This document shows positions 31,948 to 40,462 of a stretch of 64,000 bases of DNA, one piece after another. Position 1 is the first letter of the stretch; each line of letters opens with the position of its first letter. This DNA is from DASPUH01 sp964518505. Its GTDB lineage: Bacteria > Chloroflexota > Limnocylindria > Limnocylindrales > CSP1-4. The DNA lies in the NCBI GenBank assembly GCA_964518505.1, contig CAZFGT010000005.1, positions 32,767 through 96,766 on the forward strand. Reading direction: 5' to 3'. A program made the translations under genes and the position numbers. The notes under the pieces were generated by a model. It was not told the DNA's origin. It worked only from the letters and a program-made list of their open reading frames with translations, and searched no databases.

Positions 31948-33288
31948 CTACTTGGGCAGGATCGAGGAGATCCAGTCCTGGGCGAAGAAGATGACGAAGC
32001 CGGCCGAGACCAGCCACATCAGCCAATGGACCTCGGCGAACTTGCCCCGGACGACCTTGATGAGGACCCAGCTGATGAAGCCGGCCCCGATGCCCACCGT
32101 GATGTCGTACGTGAGCGGCATCAGGATGATCGTCAGGAGCGCCGGCAGGCCGTCCTCGAAGTCGGCCACGTTGATGTCCTTGATCAGGGTGAACATCAGG
32201 TAGCCCACGAGCACGAGGGCGGGCGCCGTGGCCTGGGCGGGCACGATGCCCGCGATCGGCGACAGGAGGATGGCCAGCAGGAAGAGCACGCCGGTGACCA
32301 CCGAGGTCAGGCCGGTCTTGCCCCCTTCGGCCACGCCCGCGGCGCTCTCGATGTAGGTCGTGTTGGAGCTGACCCCGGCCAGGCCGCCGGCGATGGCCGC
32401 GACGCTGTCCACCAGCAGGATGCGTCCGACGCCGGGCACGGAGCCGTCAGGCCTCGAGAGGCCGGCTTCGGCGGCGATGCCCGTGACGGTACCCATCGTG
32501 TCGAAGAAGTCCGACAGCATGATGGCGAAGACGACGAGCACGGCCGACAGCACGCCCAACTTGGCGAAGGCCTGGAACGGATCCTGCAGGCCCAGGCCCA
32601 GGGTGTTGAAGCTGACGGTCGCGACCAGGGGACTGGGGACCGAGGCCACGCCGAGGACGATGGCCACGACGGTCGTGACCAGGATGCTGATGATGAGGGC
32701 CGCCCGGACGTGGAGCGCCCACAGGGCGAACGTGATGACGAGTCCCAGCAGGAACACGAACTGCCCGACGGTCGTGGGGAAGGCCAGACCCACGATCGGC
32801 GTCCCGCCAGCGGGCGTCACGATCATGCCGCCGTTGGCGAAGCCGATGAACAGGATGAAGAGTCCGATGCCGACCCCGATCGACTTCTTGAGGGCCAGCG
32901 GCACCGCGTTCATGATGGCTTCCCGGGCGCCCAGCACGACCAGGATCGTGATGGCCACGCCCTCGAGCACGATGACGCCCATCGCGCCGGCCGGGGTGAG
33001 GCCCTTGGCCGGCAGGCTGAACGCGACCAGGGCGTTGATGCCGAGCCCCGCGGCCAGGGCGAACGGGTAGTTCGCCACGAGGCCCATGCTGATGGTCATG
33101 ATGCCGGCCACCAACGCCGTCCCGGCGGAGACGGACGCCGGATCGAGCCCCAGCGGCTTGGCGATGATGTTGGGGTTCAAGAAGATGATGTAGGACATGA
33201 CCATGAACGTGGTCAGGCCCGCGCGGACCTCCGTGCCCACGGTCGTGCCGCGTTCGGACAGCTTGAAGAATGACGCGATCGCGTCCAC
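31948..33288 (-). CDS. NCS2/AzgA-type purine permease
   Basis: A 446-residue proton-coupled uptake permease of the AzgA branch, expected to import guanine, hypoxanthine or adenine. The N-terminus has EVRAGLTTFMVMSYIIFLNP, helix 3 carries ALAAGLGINALVAFSLP, the helix 8 signature is MLSDFFDTMGTVTGIAAEAG, and helix 10 is SSNTTYIESAAGVAEGGKTG; the Asp and Glu that bind purine in this family are present. The GTG at 33288 lies downstream of AGGAGGG, a little distant. It is monocistronic, ending at a strong hairpin. Confidence 0.92.
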   Translation of the reverse strand: MDAIASFFKLSERGTTVGTEVRAGLTTFMVMSYIIFLNPNIIAKPLGLDPASVSAGTALVAGIMTISMGLVANYPFALAAGLGINALVAFSLPAKGLTPAGAMGVIVLEGVAITILVVLGAREAIMNAVPLALKKSIGVGIGLFILFIGFANGGMIVTPAGGTPIVGLAFPTTVGQFVFLLGLVITFALWALHVRAALIISILVTTVVAIVLGVASVPSPLVATVSFNTLGLGLQDPFQAFAKLGVLSAVLVVFAIMLSDFFDTMGTVTGIAAEAGLSRPDGSVPGVGRILLVDSVAAIAGGLAGVSSNTTYIESAAGVAEGGKTGLTSVVTGVLFLLAILLSPIAGIVPAQATAPALVLVGYLMFTLIKDINVADFEDGLPALLTIILMPLTYDITVGIGAGFISWVLIKVVRGKFAEVHWLMWLVSAGFVIFFAQDWISSILPK

Positions 33289-33357
33289 CGACGTCGTGCC
33301 CTCCTATCCCACTCCTGCGCCGCCGGCGACCCATCCGCCGGCTCGGCGCTCCCTCCG

Positions 33358-33822
33358 CTAGTTCGACCCCCCGGTCAGCGGTCCGCTCTCGGGCCCGCTC
33401 GGCGCATCTCCACCGTCGAGCCCGCTCAGCTCCATCTGGACGAAGCCGTCCGGCTGGAAGCGGAACGTCTGCTGGACTCCGGGTTCGCCCGCCATCGACG
33501 GCGCGAACTCGACGACGACCTTCTCGTCCCCCTGGACGAGCGTGTAGACCAGCAGCTGGTCGGGCCGCGTCTCGAACTCGAGGTGCTCGAAGGAGTCCAC
33601 GTTGAGGCAGATCGAAAGAGGCGTGAAGAAGGTGGAGATCTCAGGGTGGTCCGACACGATGCGCTCGACCCAGCCGGTACCGTGGGCGACCAGGGCCTGG
33701 CCGCGGTAGTAGCGGTAACCGACCGTCTGGCGCAGCAGCGGCCGGAGGAGGTTGTGGATGTCCGTTCGACTCGAGACCAGGCCGCTGTTGACGAAGAACT
33801 TGGCGGGCTGGTCGAGCGACAC
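33358..33822 (-). CDS. Conserved-looking hypothetical protein
   Basis: A 154-residue soluble protein of no recognised family. It opens with VSLDQPAKFFVNSGLVSSRT and DIHNLLRPLLRQTVGYRYYR, then a beta-rich middle with LNVDSFEHLEFETRPDQLLV and DEKVVVEFAPSMAGEPGVQQ, and a disordered Gly/Ser/Pro tail. The true start is the GTG at 33822, with GAGGAG six bases upstream; the longer frame to 34107 runs antisense through coaX and is spurious. It is divergent from coaX and does not obviously share its function. Confidence 0.65.
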   Translation of the reverse strand: MSLDQPAKFFVNSGLVSSRTDIHNLLRPLLRQTVGYRYYRGQALVAHGTGWVERIVSDHPEISTFFTPLSICLNVDSFEHLEFETRPDQLLVYTLVQGDEKVVVEFAPSMAGEPGVQQTFRFQPDGFVQMELSGLDGGDAPSGPESGPLTGGSN

Positions 33823-33906
33823 GCTACTCCTCAGCGGGGCGCGAAAACCGGATCGGGGAACCCCACGATGGTAGCCGAGGGCGGCGGGCCGGACAAGGCG
33901 TCCGCG

Positions 33907-33912
33907 TATCAT
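33907..33912 (+). promoter_or_regulatory. -10 box (TATCAT) for leaderless coaX-coaBC
   Basis: TATCAT ends seven bases before the coaX ATG at 33920, with no Shine-Dalgarno. Confidence 0.55.
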
Positions 33913-33919
33913 CCTGCCC

Positions 33920-34726
33920 ATGCTCCTGGCCGTCGATGCGGGCAACACGAACCTGACGCTGGCGCTCGCGTCGGGCGGTGATCCCGCCTCGCTCGGGCGC
34001 CTGCGGCGGGCCGGCAGCCGGCGCGACGTCACCGCGGACGAGCTGGAGGCATCGCTCGATGGGCTGCTGCGGCTTGACGGCCACGCCCTGACCGACGTAC
34101 AGGCCATCGTGGCCGCCTCCGTCGTGCCCGCCTACACCGCCGCGTTCGATGCCATCGCCAGCCGCCGCGGCATCCCCATCCTGCACGCCAGCACCGCCAC
34201 GGTGCCCATCGGCGTGCGCCTGGACCGGCCCGATGACGCCGGCGCCGACCGCCTCGTCAACGCCTACGCCGTCGGCCGGCTGTACGGACGGCCGGCCATC
34301 GTCCTCGACTTCGGGACGGCCACCACCCTCGACGTGGTGGGGCCCGACGGCACGTACCTGGGCGGCTCGATCGCACCCGGCCTGGAGCTGGGCATGGAGG
34401 CCCTCGCCACGCGCACCGCGCGGCTGCCGCGCATCGAGCTGCGGCGCCCTGAACGGGCCATCGGCCGCGACACCGTCAGTGCCATGCAGGCAGGCACCGT
34501 CCTGGGGTACCTGGGCCTGACCCGCGAGTTACTGGCGCGCACCCGCGACGAGCTGGTGGCCGAATTCGGGGAGTTGCCCATCCACATCGTGCTGACGGGC
34601 GGGCTGGCGAACGCGCCGTGGGTCGAGGGCCTGGAGGACATCGAGGCCATCGATCCAGCGCTGACGCTCAAGGGCCTGGTCCTGCTGTTCGCCGAGGTCG
34701 GCACGGACCGCCGGCGCACCTCGTGA
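33920..34726 (+). CDS. coaX: Type III pantothenate kinase
   Basis: First enzyme of coenzyme A synthesis from pantothenate, of the CoaX type in the ASKHA fold. The 268-residue protein has the phosphate-binding motif DAGNTNLTLAL at the N-terminus, GADRLVNAYAV, the second motif VLDFGTATTLDVV and IVLTGGLAN near the C-terminus. CoaX enzymes are not feedback-inhibited by CoA and need a monovalent cation. The ATG at 33920 follows a -10 box by seven bases, so the message is likely leaderless. Its TGA overlaps the coaBC GTG, coupling the first and the next steps of the pathway. Confidence 0.95.
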   Translation: MLLAVDAGNTNLTLALASGGDPASLGRLRRAGSRRDVTADELEASLDGLLRLDGHALTDVQAIVAASVVPAYTAAFDAIASRRGIPILHASTATVPIGVRLDRPDDAGADRLVNAYAVGRLYGRPAIVLDFGTATTLDVVGPDGTYLGGSIAPGLELGMEALATRTARLPRIELRRPERAIGRDTVSAMQAGTVLGYLGLTRELLARTRDELVAEFGELPIHIVLTGGLANAPWVEGLEDIEAIDPALTLKGLVLLFAEVGTDRRRTS

Positions 34727-36027
34727 CCAAGGGCGAGGCGGGCGGCGGCCTCCCGCTGGAGGGCCGCTTCATCCTGCTGGGGGTGACGGGCTCGATCGCC
34801 GCCTACAAGGCGGCCGAGGTGACGCGGGCGCTCCAGGCGGCCGGGGCGGAGGTGCAGGCCGCCATGACGCCCAGCGCGACGCACTTCCTGGGCCCCCTCA
34901 CGCTGGCCGCCCTGACGCGTCGCCAGGTGCTGCTGGATCCGCTCGAGTTGCTGCCCGACGAGCGCATCGCCCACATCGTGGCCGCCGACGCCGCCGACGC
35001 GGTGCTCGTCGCGCCCGCGACGGCCCACTGGCTGGCCGCCATGGCCAACGGCCTGGCCGGCGATGCCATCACGGCCGCCTGTCTGGCGACGGCCGCGCCG
35101 GTGATCGTGGCCCCCGCCATGGACGGGGAGATGTATCTCCACCCGGCCACGCGCGCCAACGTGGCCACGCTCCAGGGCTTCGGCTACTCCATCGTGGAGC
35201 CGGAGATGGGAGCGCTCGCCTCGGGCCAGACCGGGCAGGGCCGCCTGGCCGAGACCTCGCACCTCGTGGCGGCCGTCGTGAAGGCCACGGCCGGCCGGCC
35301 GGTGCGGGCCCCCGATGCCGCTTCGCGCCCGCCCGTCGACCCGACCCTGCACGAGCGCGACCTCGAGGGACGCCGGGTGCTCGTGACCGCCGGCGGCACG
35401 GCCGAGCCGATCGACCCCGTACGCTACATCGGGAACCGCTCCACGGGCCGCATGGGCGTCGCGGTGGCACAGGCGGCGCTCGCGCGCGGCGCGGCCGTGA
35501 CGCTCATCGCCGGGCACACGTCGGTGGACCTGCCGGGCGAGGCGACGGTGGTGCAGGCCGAGACGACCGCGGCGATGGAGGCCGCCGTCCTGGAGGCGCT
35601 GCCGGGGTCCGATGTCCTGGTCATGGCGGCGGCCGTGGCCGACTTCCGGCCACGCTCCAACTCGGCGACCAAGCTGACGCGCGACGCCGGGCTGACGCTG
35701 GAACTGGAGCCCACCGATGACATCCTGGCCGCCGCGTCCGCGCTGGCCCATGAACGGTCGGGGCCCCGGCCCGTCATCGTCGGCTTCGCGGCCGAGACGG
35801 GCTCGCTGGATCGGGTCGCTGGCAAGGCCGCCCGCAAGCGGGTCGACCTGATGGTCGCGAACGACGTCACGGAGGATGGCTCGGGCTTCGGGACGGCCAC
35901 CAACCGCGTCACGATGGTGGCGCCGGGTGAGGCACCGGAGCCCTGGCCGCTGCTGAGCAAGCGCGAGGTGGCCGACCGGCTGCTCGACCGGGTCGTGGCG
36001 CTGCTGGAGGCCCGCGGCCGCCCCTGA
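34723..36027 (+). CDS. coaBC: Bifunctional phosphopantothenoylcysteine decarboxylase/phosphopantothenate-cysteine ligase
   Basis: Carries out the second and third steps of coenzyme A synthesis. The N-terminal flavoprotein domain (CoaC, ~15-185) has LLGVTGSIAAYKAAEVTRAL, the catalytic His in IAHIVAAD and VLVAPATAHWLAAMANGLAG; the PAMN motif reads PAMDGEMYLHPA, with Asp for Asn. The C-terminal ligase domain (CoaB, ~205-434) has VLVTAGGTAEPIDPVRYIGN, RSTGRMGVAVA and VMAAAVADFRP. GTG start at 34723 overlaps the coaX stop by four bases. Length 434 residues, normal for the fusion. Confidence 0.95.
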   Translation: MTKGEAGGGLPLEGRFILLGVTGSIAAYKAAEVTRALQAAGAEVQAAMTPSATHFLGPLTLAALTRRQVLLDPLELLPDERIAHIVAADAADAVLVAPATAHWLAAMANGLAGDAITAACLATAAPVIVAPAMDGEMYLHPATRANVATLQGFGYSIVEPEMGALASGQTGQGRLAETSHLVAAVVKATAGRPVRAPDAASRPPVDPTLHERDLEGRRVLVTAGGTAEPIDPVRYIGNRSTGRMGVAVAQAALARGAAVTLIAGHTSVDLPGEATVVQAETTAAMEAAVLEALPGSDVLVMAAAVADFRPRSNSATKLTRDAGLTLELEPTDDILAAASALAHERSGPRPVIVGFAAETGSLDRVAGKAARKRVDLMVANDVTEDGSGFGTATNRVTMVAPGEAPEPWPLLSKREVADRLLDRVVALLEARGRP

Positions 36028-36039
36028 CCGGGCCCTCGG

Positions 36040-37182
36040 TCAGCGCGCCGGCACGGGCTCCGAGAACGCGCCAAGGATGCGATCCACGTCGAGGTGTTCC
36101 GCCACGAGGGCCTTGATGAGCTCGATCTTGTCGCGGTCGTCCGGGTGCGTCTTGACCAGGAGGTCGTGGACCTCCGACGCCGCGTCGTACGTGTCCTCGC
36201 GGACGGCGTACATGAAGAGGTCGGCGTGGCGCGCGCTGGCGATGACGTCCGGGCTGGGCAGGTAGCCGCCCGTCAGCACGACGCCCGCCATGGCCGAGCC
36301 CCGCAGGGCCGGGTCGCGGTTGGCGGCGCGGCGGGGCAGCTTGCCCGAGCGGACTGCGGCCACCGTCGCCCGCAGCACGTCGACGCGGTCGCCGGGCACG
36401 ATCAGCAGGCTGCCCGGGCCCAGGCGCTCCATGACGTGCTCGGCCTGCATGGCCCCGATGGCGACGTGTTCGATGACCCGCCCCAGGTCCGGCCCGGGAT
36501 GGAGGAGCTGGCCTGCGAGCTGCTCCGTGAGCATCGACAACGTGGGGTTGGACAGGAGCGGTCGGTAGGGCAGGACGCCCAGCAGCTCGATCCCGTGGCG
36601 GGCCAGGCCGCGCTCCAGCACGGCGGCCAGGCTGGGGTGGGTGTCCAGGTCGACCTTGTTGACCACCGCGCCGACGACATCCACGCCATGGCGCTGGAAC
36701 AGGGCGTGGTTGAGCACGATCTCGTCGATCGGGCGGCCGACGCCGGCCTCGCTGACGATGATGGCCCGCGCGCCGAGCATGGCCGCCACCTGCGCGTTCG
36801 ACAGGTCGATCACCGAGCCCACCCCGGCATGGCCCGTGCCCTCCACCAGCAGGACGTCACGGTCCCGGGCCACGCGGTCATACGCGGCCCGGATGCGTGC
36901 CGGCAGGTCCTCCACCACTTCGCCACCGATGTACGCCTTGGTGAAGCCGCGGGGGATGTGGACCGGGCTGAGGGCGTCCAGGGCGTCGGGCAGGTCGAAG
37001 GCACTCTTCACGAGGATGGCGTCCTCATCGGCCGGCGTGCCATCGACCATCGCGTACCGCTGCCCGACCGGCTTGATGAAGCCCGTCCGCAGGCCGCGCC
37101 CGAAGAGTGCCGCCAGCAGGCCAAGGGAGACCGTCGTCTTGCCCCTGTTCATGCCCGTCGCGGCGAGGTACAGCTGGCGCAT
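36040..37182 (-). CDS. AAA_26/DRTGG-domain protein (Pta N-terminal-like)
   Basis: A 380-residue protein combining an N-terminal P-loop domain of the dethiobiotin-synthetase type (YLAATGMNRGKTTVSLGLLA; VLLVEGTGHAGVGSVIDLSN) with a DRTGG domain (~215-325, including LLIVPGDRVDVL and GVVLTGGYLPSPDVIASARH). The same pair forms the N-terminus of long phosphotransacetylases, but the catalytic Pta domain is absent, so this is a stand-alone, probably regulatory, version. The ATG at 37182 has TAGTGT six bases upstream and no ribosome-binding site. Four palindromes lie 93-326 bp upstream and may regulate it. Convergent with coaBC. Confidence 0.85.
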   Translation of the reverse strand: MRQLYLAATGMNRGKTTVSLGLLAALFGRGLRTGFIKPVGQRYAMVDGTPADEDAILVKSAFDLPDALDALSPVHIPRGFTKAYIGGEVVEDLPARIRAAYDRVARDRDVLLVEGTGHAGVGSVIDLSNAQVAAMLGARAIIVSEAGVGRPIDEIVLNHALFQRHGVDVVGAVVNKVDLDTHPSLAAVLERGLARHGIELLGVLPYRPLLSNPTLSMLTEQLAGQLLHPGPDLGRVIEHVAIGAMQAEHVMERLGPGSLLIVPGDRVDVLRATVAAVRSGKLPRRAANRDPALRGSAMAGVVLTGGYLPSPDVIASARHADLFMYAVREDTYDAASEVHDLLVKTHPDDRDKIELIKALVAEHLDVDRILGAFSEPVPAR

Positions 37183-37188
37183 CGCCGA

Positions 37189-37194
37189 ACACTA
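37189..37194 (-). promoter_or_regulatory. -10 box (TAGTGT) for leaderless DRTGG gene
   Basis: TAGTGT on the minus strand ends six bases before the ATG at 37182, with no Shine-Dalgarno. Confidence 0.45.
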
Positions 37195-37274
37195 CCCGGC
37201 GCACCGCTACGATGCGTACCAGGTGCTCGCCGGCCCGTGGCGGCGACCATCGGGGGCCGCCCGGGGCGCCACCT

Positions 37275-37508
37275 GGTCACTGCCCGTGAACAGATCAGGC
37301 GTGAACGGCCTGGATGGCGGGCCGCAGCGTCCCCTGGGGGCCGTTGGGTCACTGAGGGTGAACAGAAAGGGGTCGAAGGGCGGGTCGCAGGCGCGCCTTG
37401 GTCCGTCGGGGGCCTTTTCGTTCGCTCGGAGTGGCCGACCGCCGCGGAAGAGGCCGCGGATAGCGTCGCTGCGACGCTTCCGCCCCGAACCGTTCACGCA
37501 CAGCGAAC
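37275..37508. repeat. Four phased palindromes in degenerate ~72-bp tandem units
   Basis: Inverted repeats of the form GKTCRC-N5-GYGAAC occur at 37275-37291 (GGTCAC-tgccc-GTGAAC), 37347-37363 (GGTCAC-tgagg-GTGAAC), 37420-37436 (GTTCGC-tcgga-GTGGCC, degenerate) and 37492-37508 (GTTCAC-gcaca-GCGAAC). Starts are 72, 73 and 72 bp apart, about seven helical turns. The first two units are also similar outside the palindrome (shared GTGAACAGA and GGGGGCC). The 413-bp stretch 37183-37595 holds no convincing gene. This could be an operator array for the DRTGG gene or a decayed tandem repeat. Confidence 0.6.
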
Positions 37509-37595
37509 AAGCGCCTGCCGGGGCTGGTGCGCGGCTCGGCAGGGTTCGGAGGCTGGGCGTCTCGGGGCCGAACTGGGGCGAAGGACCCCTGGTTC

Positions 37596-38207
37596 CTAGG
37601 TGCGCTCCCGGGGCGTGGCGCGGCGCTCGATGAGGGCGACCGCGTCCTTGAGCCGGGTGAGCACCTCCGCCTCGATCGTCTCGGTGTCGGTGTAGGGGCC
37701 GAGGCGCTCCAGGAGGTCGGCGATCAGGCCGTAGTAGACCTGGGCGTCGGCCAGGAAGAACTGCGGCTCGTTGTTGTAGCGGACGAGGGTGAGGCGGCCC
37801 TGGAGGACGCGTCGATCGTCCACGTGGGCGATCTGGGTGGCGAAGTTGTGGCCCTGGATGCCGTCAGGGTTATTGAGGAAGTTCAGGGCGTTGTCGATGG
37901 CCAGGCCGAAGCGCGCGCGCCAGGCGACGAGGCGCTCGTGGATCTCCGGCGGGACGCGGACCTCCGCGACCTCGTCGAAGACGTCCGGGGCGACCGTCAG
38001 GAGGCCCACCAGCGTGCTGCCGGCGCGCGGCCCGAGCATGACCTGGAGGCTTCGCTCGAGGGTGAAGACCTCCGAGTCGAAGCGCGGGCTGGTGATGACG
38101 TCGGTGAGGAGATCCTCCACGTTGTCCAGCGCCCCTGGCTCGGCCATGGACGTGGCGAGGTGGAGGATCTCCTCCTTGAAGAGGAACTTCTCCTCGTGAT
38201 CGAGCAT
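37596..38207 (-). CDS. Hypothetical protein downstream of glutamate dehydrogenase
   Basis: A 203-residue soluble protein of no family I recognise. It is mostly helical with a beta segment (RRVLQGRLTLVRYNNEPQFF) and the phrases DVITSPRFDSEVFTLERSLQ and LNFLNNPDGIQGHNFATQIA. Base composition and codon use match its neighbours, and it begins 15 bases after the dehydrogenase stop, so it is probably the second gene of that operon. The ATG at 38207 has no strong ribosome-binding site, which suits translational coupling. Function unknown. Confidence 0.7.
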   Translation of the reverse strand: MLDHEEKFLFKEEILHLATSMAEPGALDNVEDLLTDVITSPRFDSEVFTLERSLQVMLGPRAGSTLVGLLTVAPDVFDEVAEVRVPPEIHERLVAWRARFGLAIDNALNFLNNPDGIQGHNFATQIAHVDDRRVLQGRLTLVRYNNEPQFFLADAQVYYGLIADLLERLGPYTDTETIEAEVLTRLKDAVALIERRATPRERT

Positions 38208-38222
38208 CAGCGAGCGGCCGGC

Positions 38223-39488
38223 CTACGGATAGAGGCCGCGCAGGGCAGTGGCAGAGGCGACGCGGTCAACGGCCAGCAGGTAGGCGCCGACGCGGTTGTT
38301 GACCTCGTTCGACTGGGCCAGCCGCAGCACCTCGTGGAAGGCCTTGACCATGATGACCTTGAGCTTGTCGTTGACGACTTCCTCGGTCCAGTGGTCGCGG
38401 TTGAGGTCCTGCACCCACTCGAAGTAGCTGACGGTGACGCCGCCGGCGTTGCACAGGATGTCGGGGATGAGGAAGATGCCGCGCTCGAACAGCCGCTCGT
38501 CGGCTTCCGGCGTGGTGGGCCCGTTGGCCGCCTCGGCCACGATCCGAGCCTTGACGTCATCCGCGTTCTTGGCCGTGATCTGGTTCTCCAGGGCGGCCGG
38601 GATGAGGATGTCGCACTCGGTGGCAAGGACGTCCATGTTGGAGATATCGCGCGAGCCGGGGAAGCCCTGGACCGTGCCGTGCTCCTTCTTCCAGGCGATG
38701 ACGCGCTCGACGTCGAGCCCCTCGGCGCGGTGGATGCCACCGGTCGAGTCGGAGACGGCGACGATGCGAGACCCCTCGGCTGCCATCAGCTGCGCCGCGA
38801 TGGAGCCGGCGTTGCCGAAGCCCTGGATGGCGACCGTGCTCTTGTGCAGGTCCATGCCCAGGTGGTCGGCGGCCTCGACGATGCAGTACACGGCGCCGCG
38901 GGCGGTCGCCTCGTTGCGACCCTCCGAGCCACCGAGGCTGATGGGCTTGCCGGTGACCACGCCCGGGACGGTGTACCCGACATGCATGGAGTAGGTGTCC
39001 ATGATCCAGGCCATCGTCTGGGAGTTCGTGTTGACGTCGGGGGCCGGGATATCACGCTCGGGTCCGATGAGGACGCTGATCTCCGTGGCGAACCGGCGGG
39101 TGAGGCCTTCCAGCTCCTTGAGCGAGAGCTTCTTGGGGTCGACGATGACGCCGCCCTTGCCACCACCGTACGGGATGCCCACCACGGCGCACTTCCAGGT
39201 CATCCACATCGAGAGGGCCTTGACCTCGTCGAGGGAGACGTCCTGGTGGTAGCGGATGCCACCCTTGGCCGGGCCGCGGCCCAGGTTGTGCTGGACGCGG
39301 AAGCCGGTGAAGACCTGCACGGAGCCATCGTCCATATGGACGGGGAAGTGGACGGTGAGCTCGCGGCGGGGCTCACGAAGGACGCGGCGGAGGCCGGGAT
39401 CCAGGTTGAGCTTCTCGGCCGCGAGGTCGAACTGGCGCTGGGCCACCTGCCACGCATTGATGTGGGCGGCGACCTGCTCGGTTGTCAT
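38223..39488 (-). CDS. gdhA: Glu/Leu/Phe/Val dehydrogenase, most likely glutamate dehydrogenase
   Basis: Catalyses reversible oxidative deamination of glutamate to 2-oxoglutarate with NAD(P). The 421-residue protein has the short-chain GDH layout: substrate domain with GPAKGGIRYHQDVSLDEVKA and the catalytic-lysine segment GGGKGGVIVDPKKLS, PAPDVNTNSQTMAWIMDTYS, then the Rossmann domain with STVAIQGFGNAGSIAAQLMA. CDILIPAALENQIT and PDILCNAGGVTVSYFEWVQD close the active site. These features favour glutamate over leucine or phenylalanine. GAGGG precedes the ATG at 39488. Probably cotranscribed with the hypothetical gene downstream. Confidence 0.93.
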   Translation of the reverse strand: MTTEQVAAHINAWQVAQRQFDLAAEKLNLDPGLRRVLREPRRELTVHFPVHMDDGSVQVFTGFRVQHNLGRGPAKGGIRYHQDVSLDEVKALSMWMTWKCAVVGIPYGGGKGGVIVDPKKLSLKELEGLTRRFATEISVLIGPERDIPAPDVNTNSQTMAWIMDTYSMHVGYTVPGVVTGKPISLGGSEGRNEATARGAVYCIVEAADHLGMDLHKSTVAIQGFGNAGSIAAQLMAAEGSRIVAVSDSTGGIHRAEGLDVERVIAWKKEHGTVQGFPGSRDISNMDVLATECDILIPAALENQITAKNADDVKARIVAEAANGPTTPEADERLFERGIFLIPDILCNAGGVTVSYFEWVQDLNRDHWTEEVVNDKLKVIMVKAFHEVLRLAQSNEVNNRVGAYLLAVDRVASATALRGLYP

Positions 39489-39608
39489 GGAAGTCGGACC
39501 CTCAAAGCGCGAGCGCCGGGCCCCTGACGATCGGGACGGGCCGACTCGCTTGACGACGCCGGCAGTCTACACCGGGCCTCCGGACCCCCGGATGGGCCGA
39601 AGGTCCCG

Positions 39609-40454
39609 TCATGACGGTCGGTATAGACACACCGCGCCATAGGCCCCGGGGCCGACGTGCGGCCCGATGCTGGCCCCGATGACGGCCGTGGAGATGCGCT
39701 CGGGGGCCAGGCCGGTGCGAGCCAGCACCTGCTCGCGGAACGTGTCGATGTCGGCCGTCCGGGCGTGCAGGATGGCCAGACGGTCGAGCGGGCGGGCCGT
39801 GATCAGCTCCAGCAGCCGCTCCCTGGCCTTGCTTCGGGTGCGCACGCGGTCGAGCGTTTCCACGACCCCGTCCTTGATGGTGATGATCGGTTTGACGGCG
39901 AGGACCGAACCGATGGCGGCCTGGCGCCCGCTGATGCGGCCGCCCCGGCGCAGGTGCTCGAGCGTCTCCAGGGCGACGTAGAAGCCCAGGTCGGCGGCCC
40001 GGGCGACGGTCCGCTGGGCGATCACCGCCGCGGGCTCGCCGGCGTCGCGGAGCGCCGCGGCGACCTGCAGCAGGAGGCCCTCCCCCATCGAGGCGCACTC
40101 GCTGTCGATGACATGGATCTCGCGCGCAGCCAGCTGCTGGGCGGCGATCTGGGCGCTCTTCAGGGTGGCCGACAGCTTGCCGCCGACAGTCACGCAGATG
40201 ATGGCCTCCGCACCGCCGTCGAAGCAGGCCTGGAAGGCGGCCAGGAAGTCGGCCGGGCTGCACGCCGAGGTCCGCGGCAGGGGCGTGCCCGGGACCGCCA
40301 TACGCTCCCAGAACGGCTCCGGCGGTAAGTCGCTGGCGCGGATCTCCTCGTCCCCGAAGTAGACCAGGAGAGGCACGACCGTGACCTCGAGGGCGGCAGC
40401 CAGGTCGGGCGGCAGGTCGGCCGCCGAGTCGGTGACGAGGGCGATGCGCTGCAT
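39609..40454 (-). CDS. DegV family fatty-acid-binding protein
   Basis: A 281-residue EDD-fold protein; DegV/FakB proteins bind a fatty acid and present it for phosphorylation by FakA. The N-terminus RIALVTDSAADLPPDLAAAL and the central TSACSPADFLAAFQA, VTVGGKLSATLKSAQIAAQQ and LRRGGRISG are characteristic. GAGGAG precedes the ATG at 40454, eight bases after the thiolase stop, making it the last gene of the mutase-MeaB-dehydrogenase-thiolase operon. No FakA partner is in the window. Its position fits a link to fatty-acyl metabolism. Confidence 0.9.
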   Translation of the reverse strand: MQRIALVTDSAADLPPDLAAALEVTVVPLLVYFGDEEIRASDLPPEPFWERMAVPGTPLPRTSACSPADFLAAFQACFDGGAEAIICVTVGGKLSATLKSAQIAAQQLAAREIHVIDSECASMGEGLLLQVAAALRDAGEPAAVIAQRTVARAADLGFYVALETLEHLRRGGRISGRQAAIGSVLAVKPIITIKDGVVETLDRVRTRSKARERLLELITARPLDRLAILHARTADIDTFREQVLARTGLAPERISTAVIGASIGPHVGPGAYGAVCLYRPS

Positions 40455-40462
40455 GGATCTCC

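Noticed and set aside
37207..37497. A 96-codon frame with a repeated LFTLSDP/LFTGSDQ phrase
   Set aside because: The repeat is explained by the ~72-bp DNA units; the third and fourth units leave the frame, so coding is unlikely.
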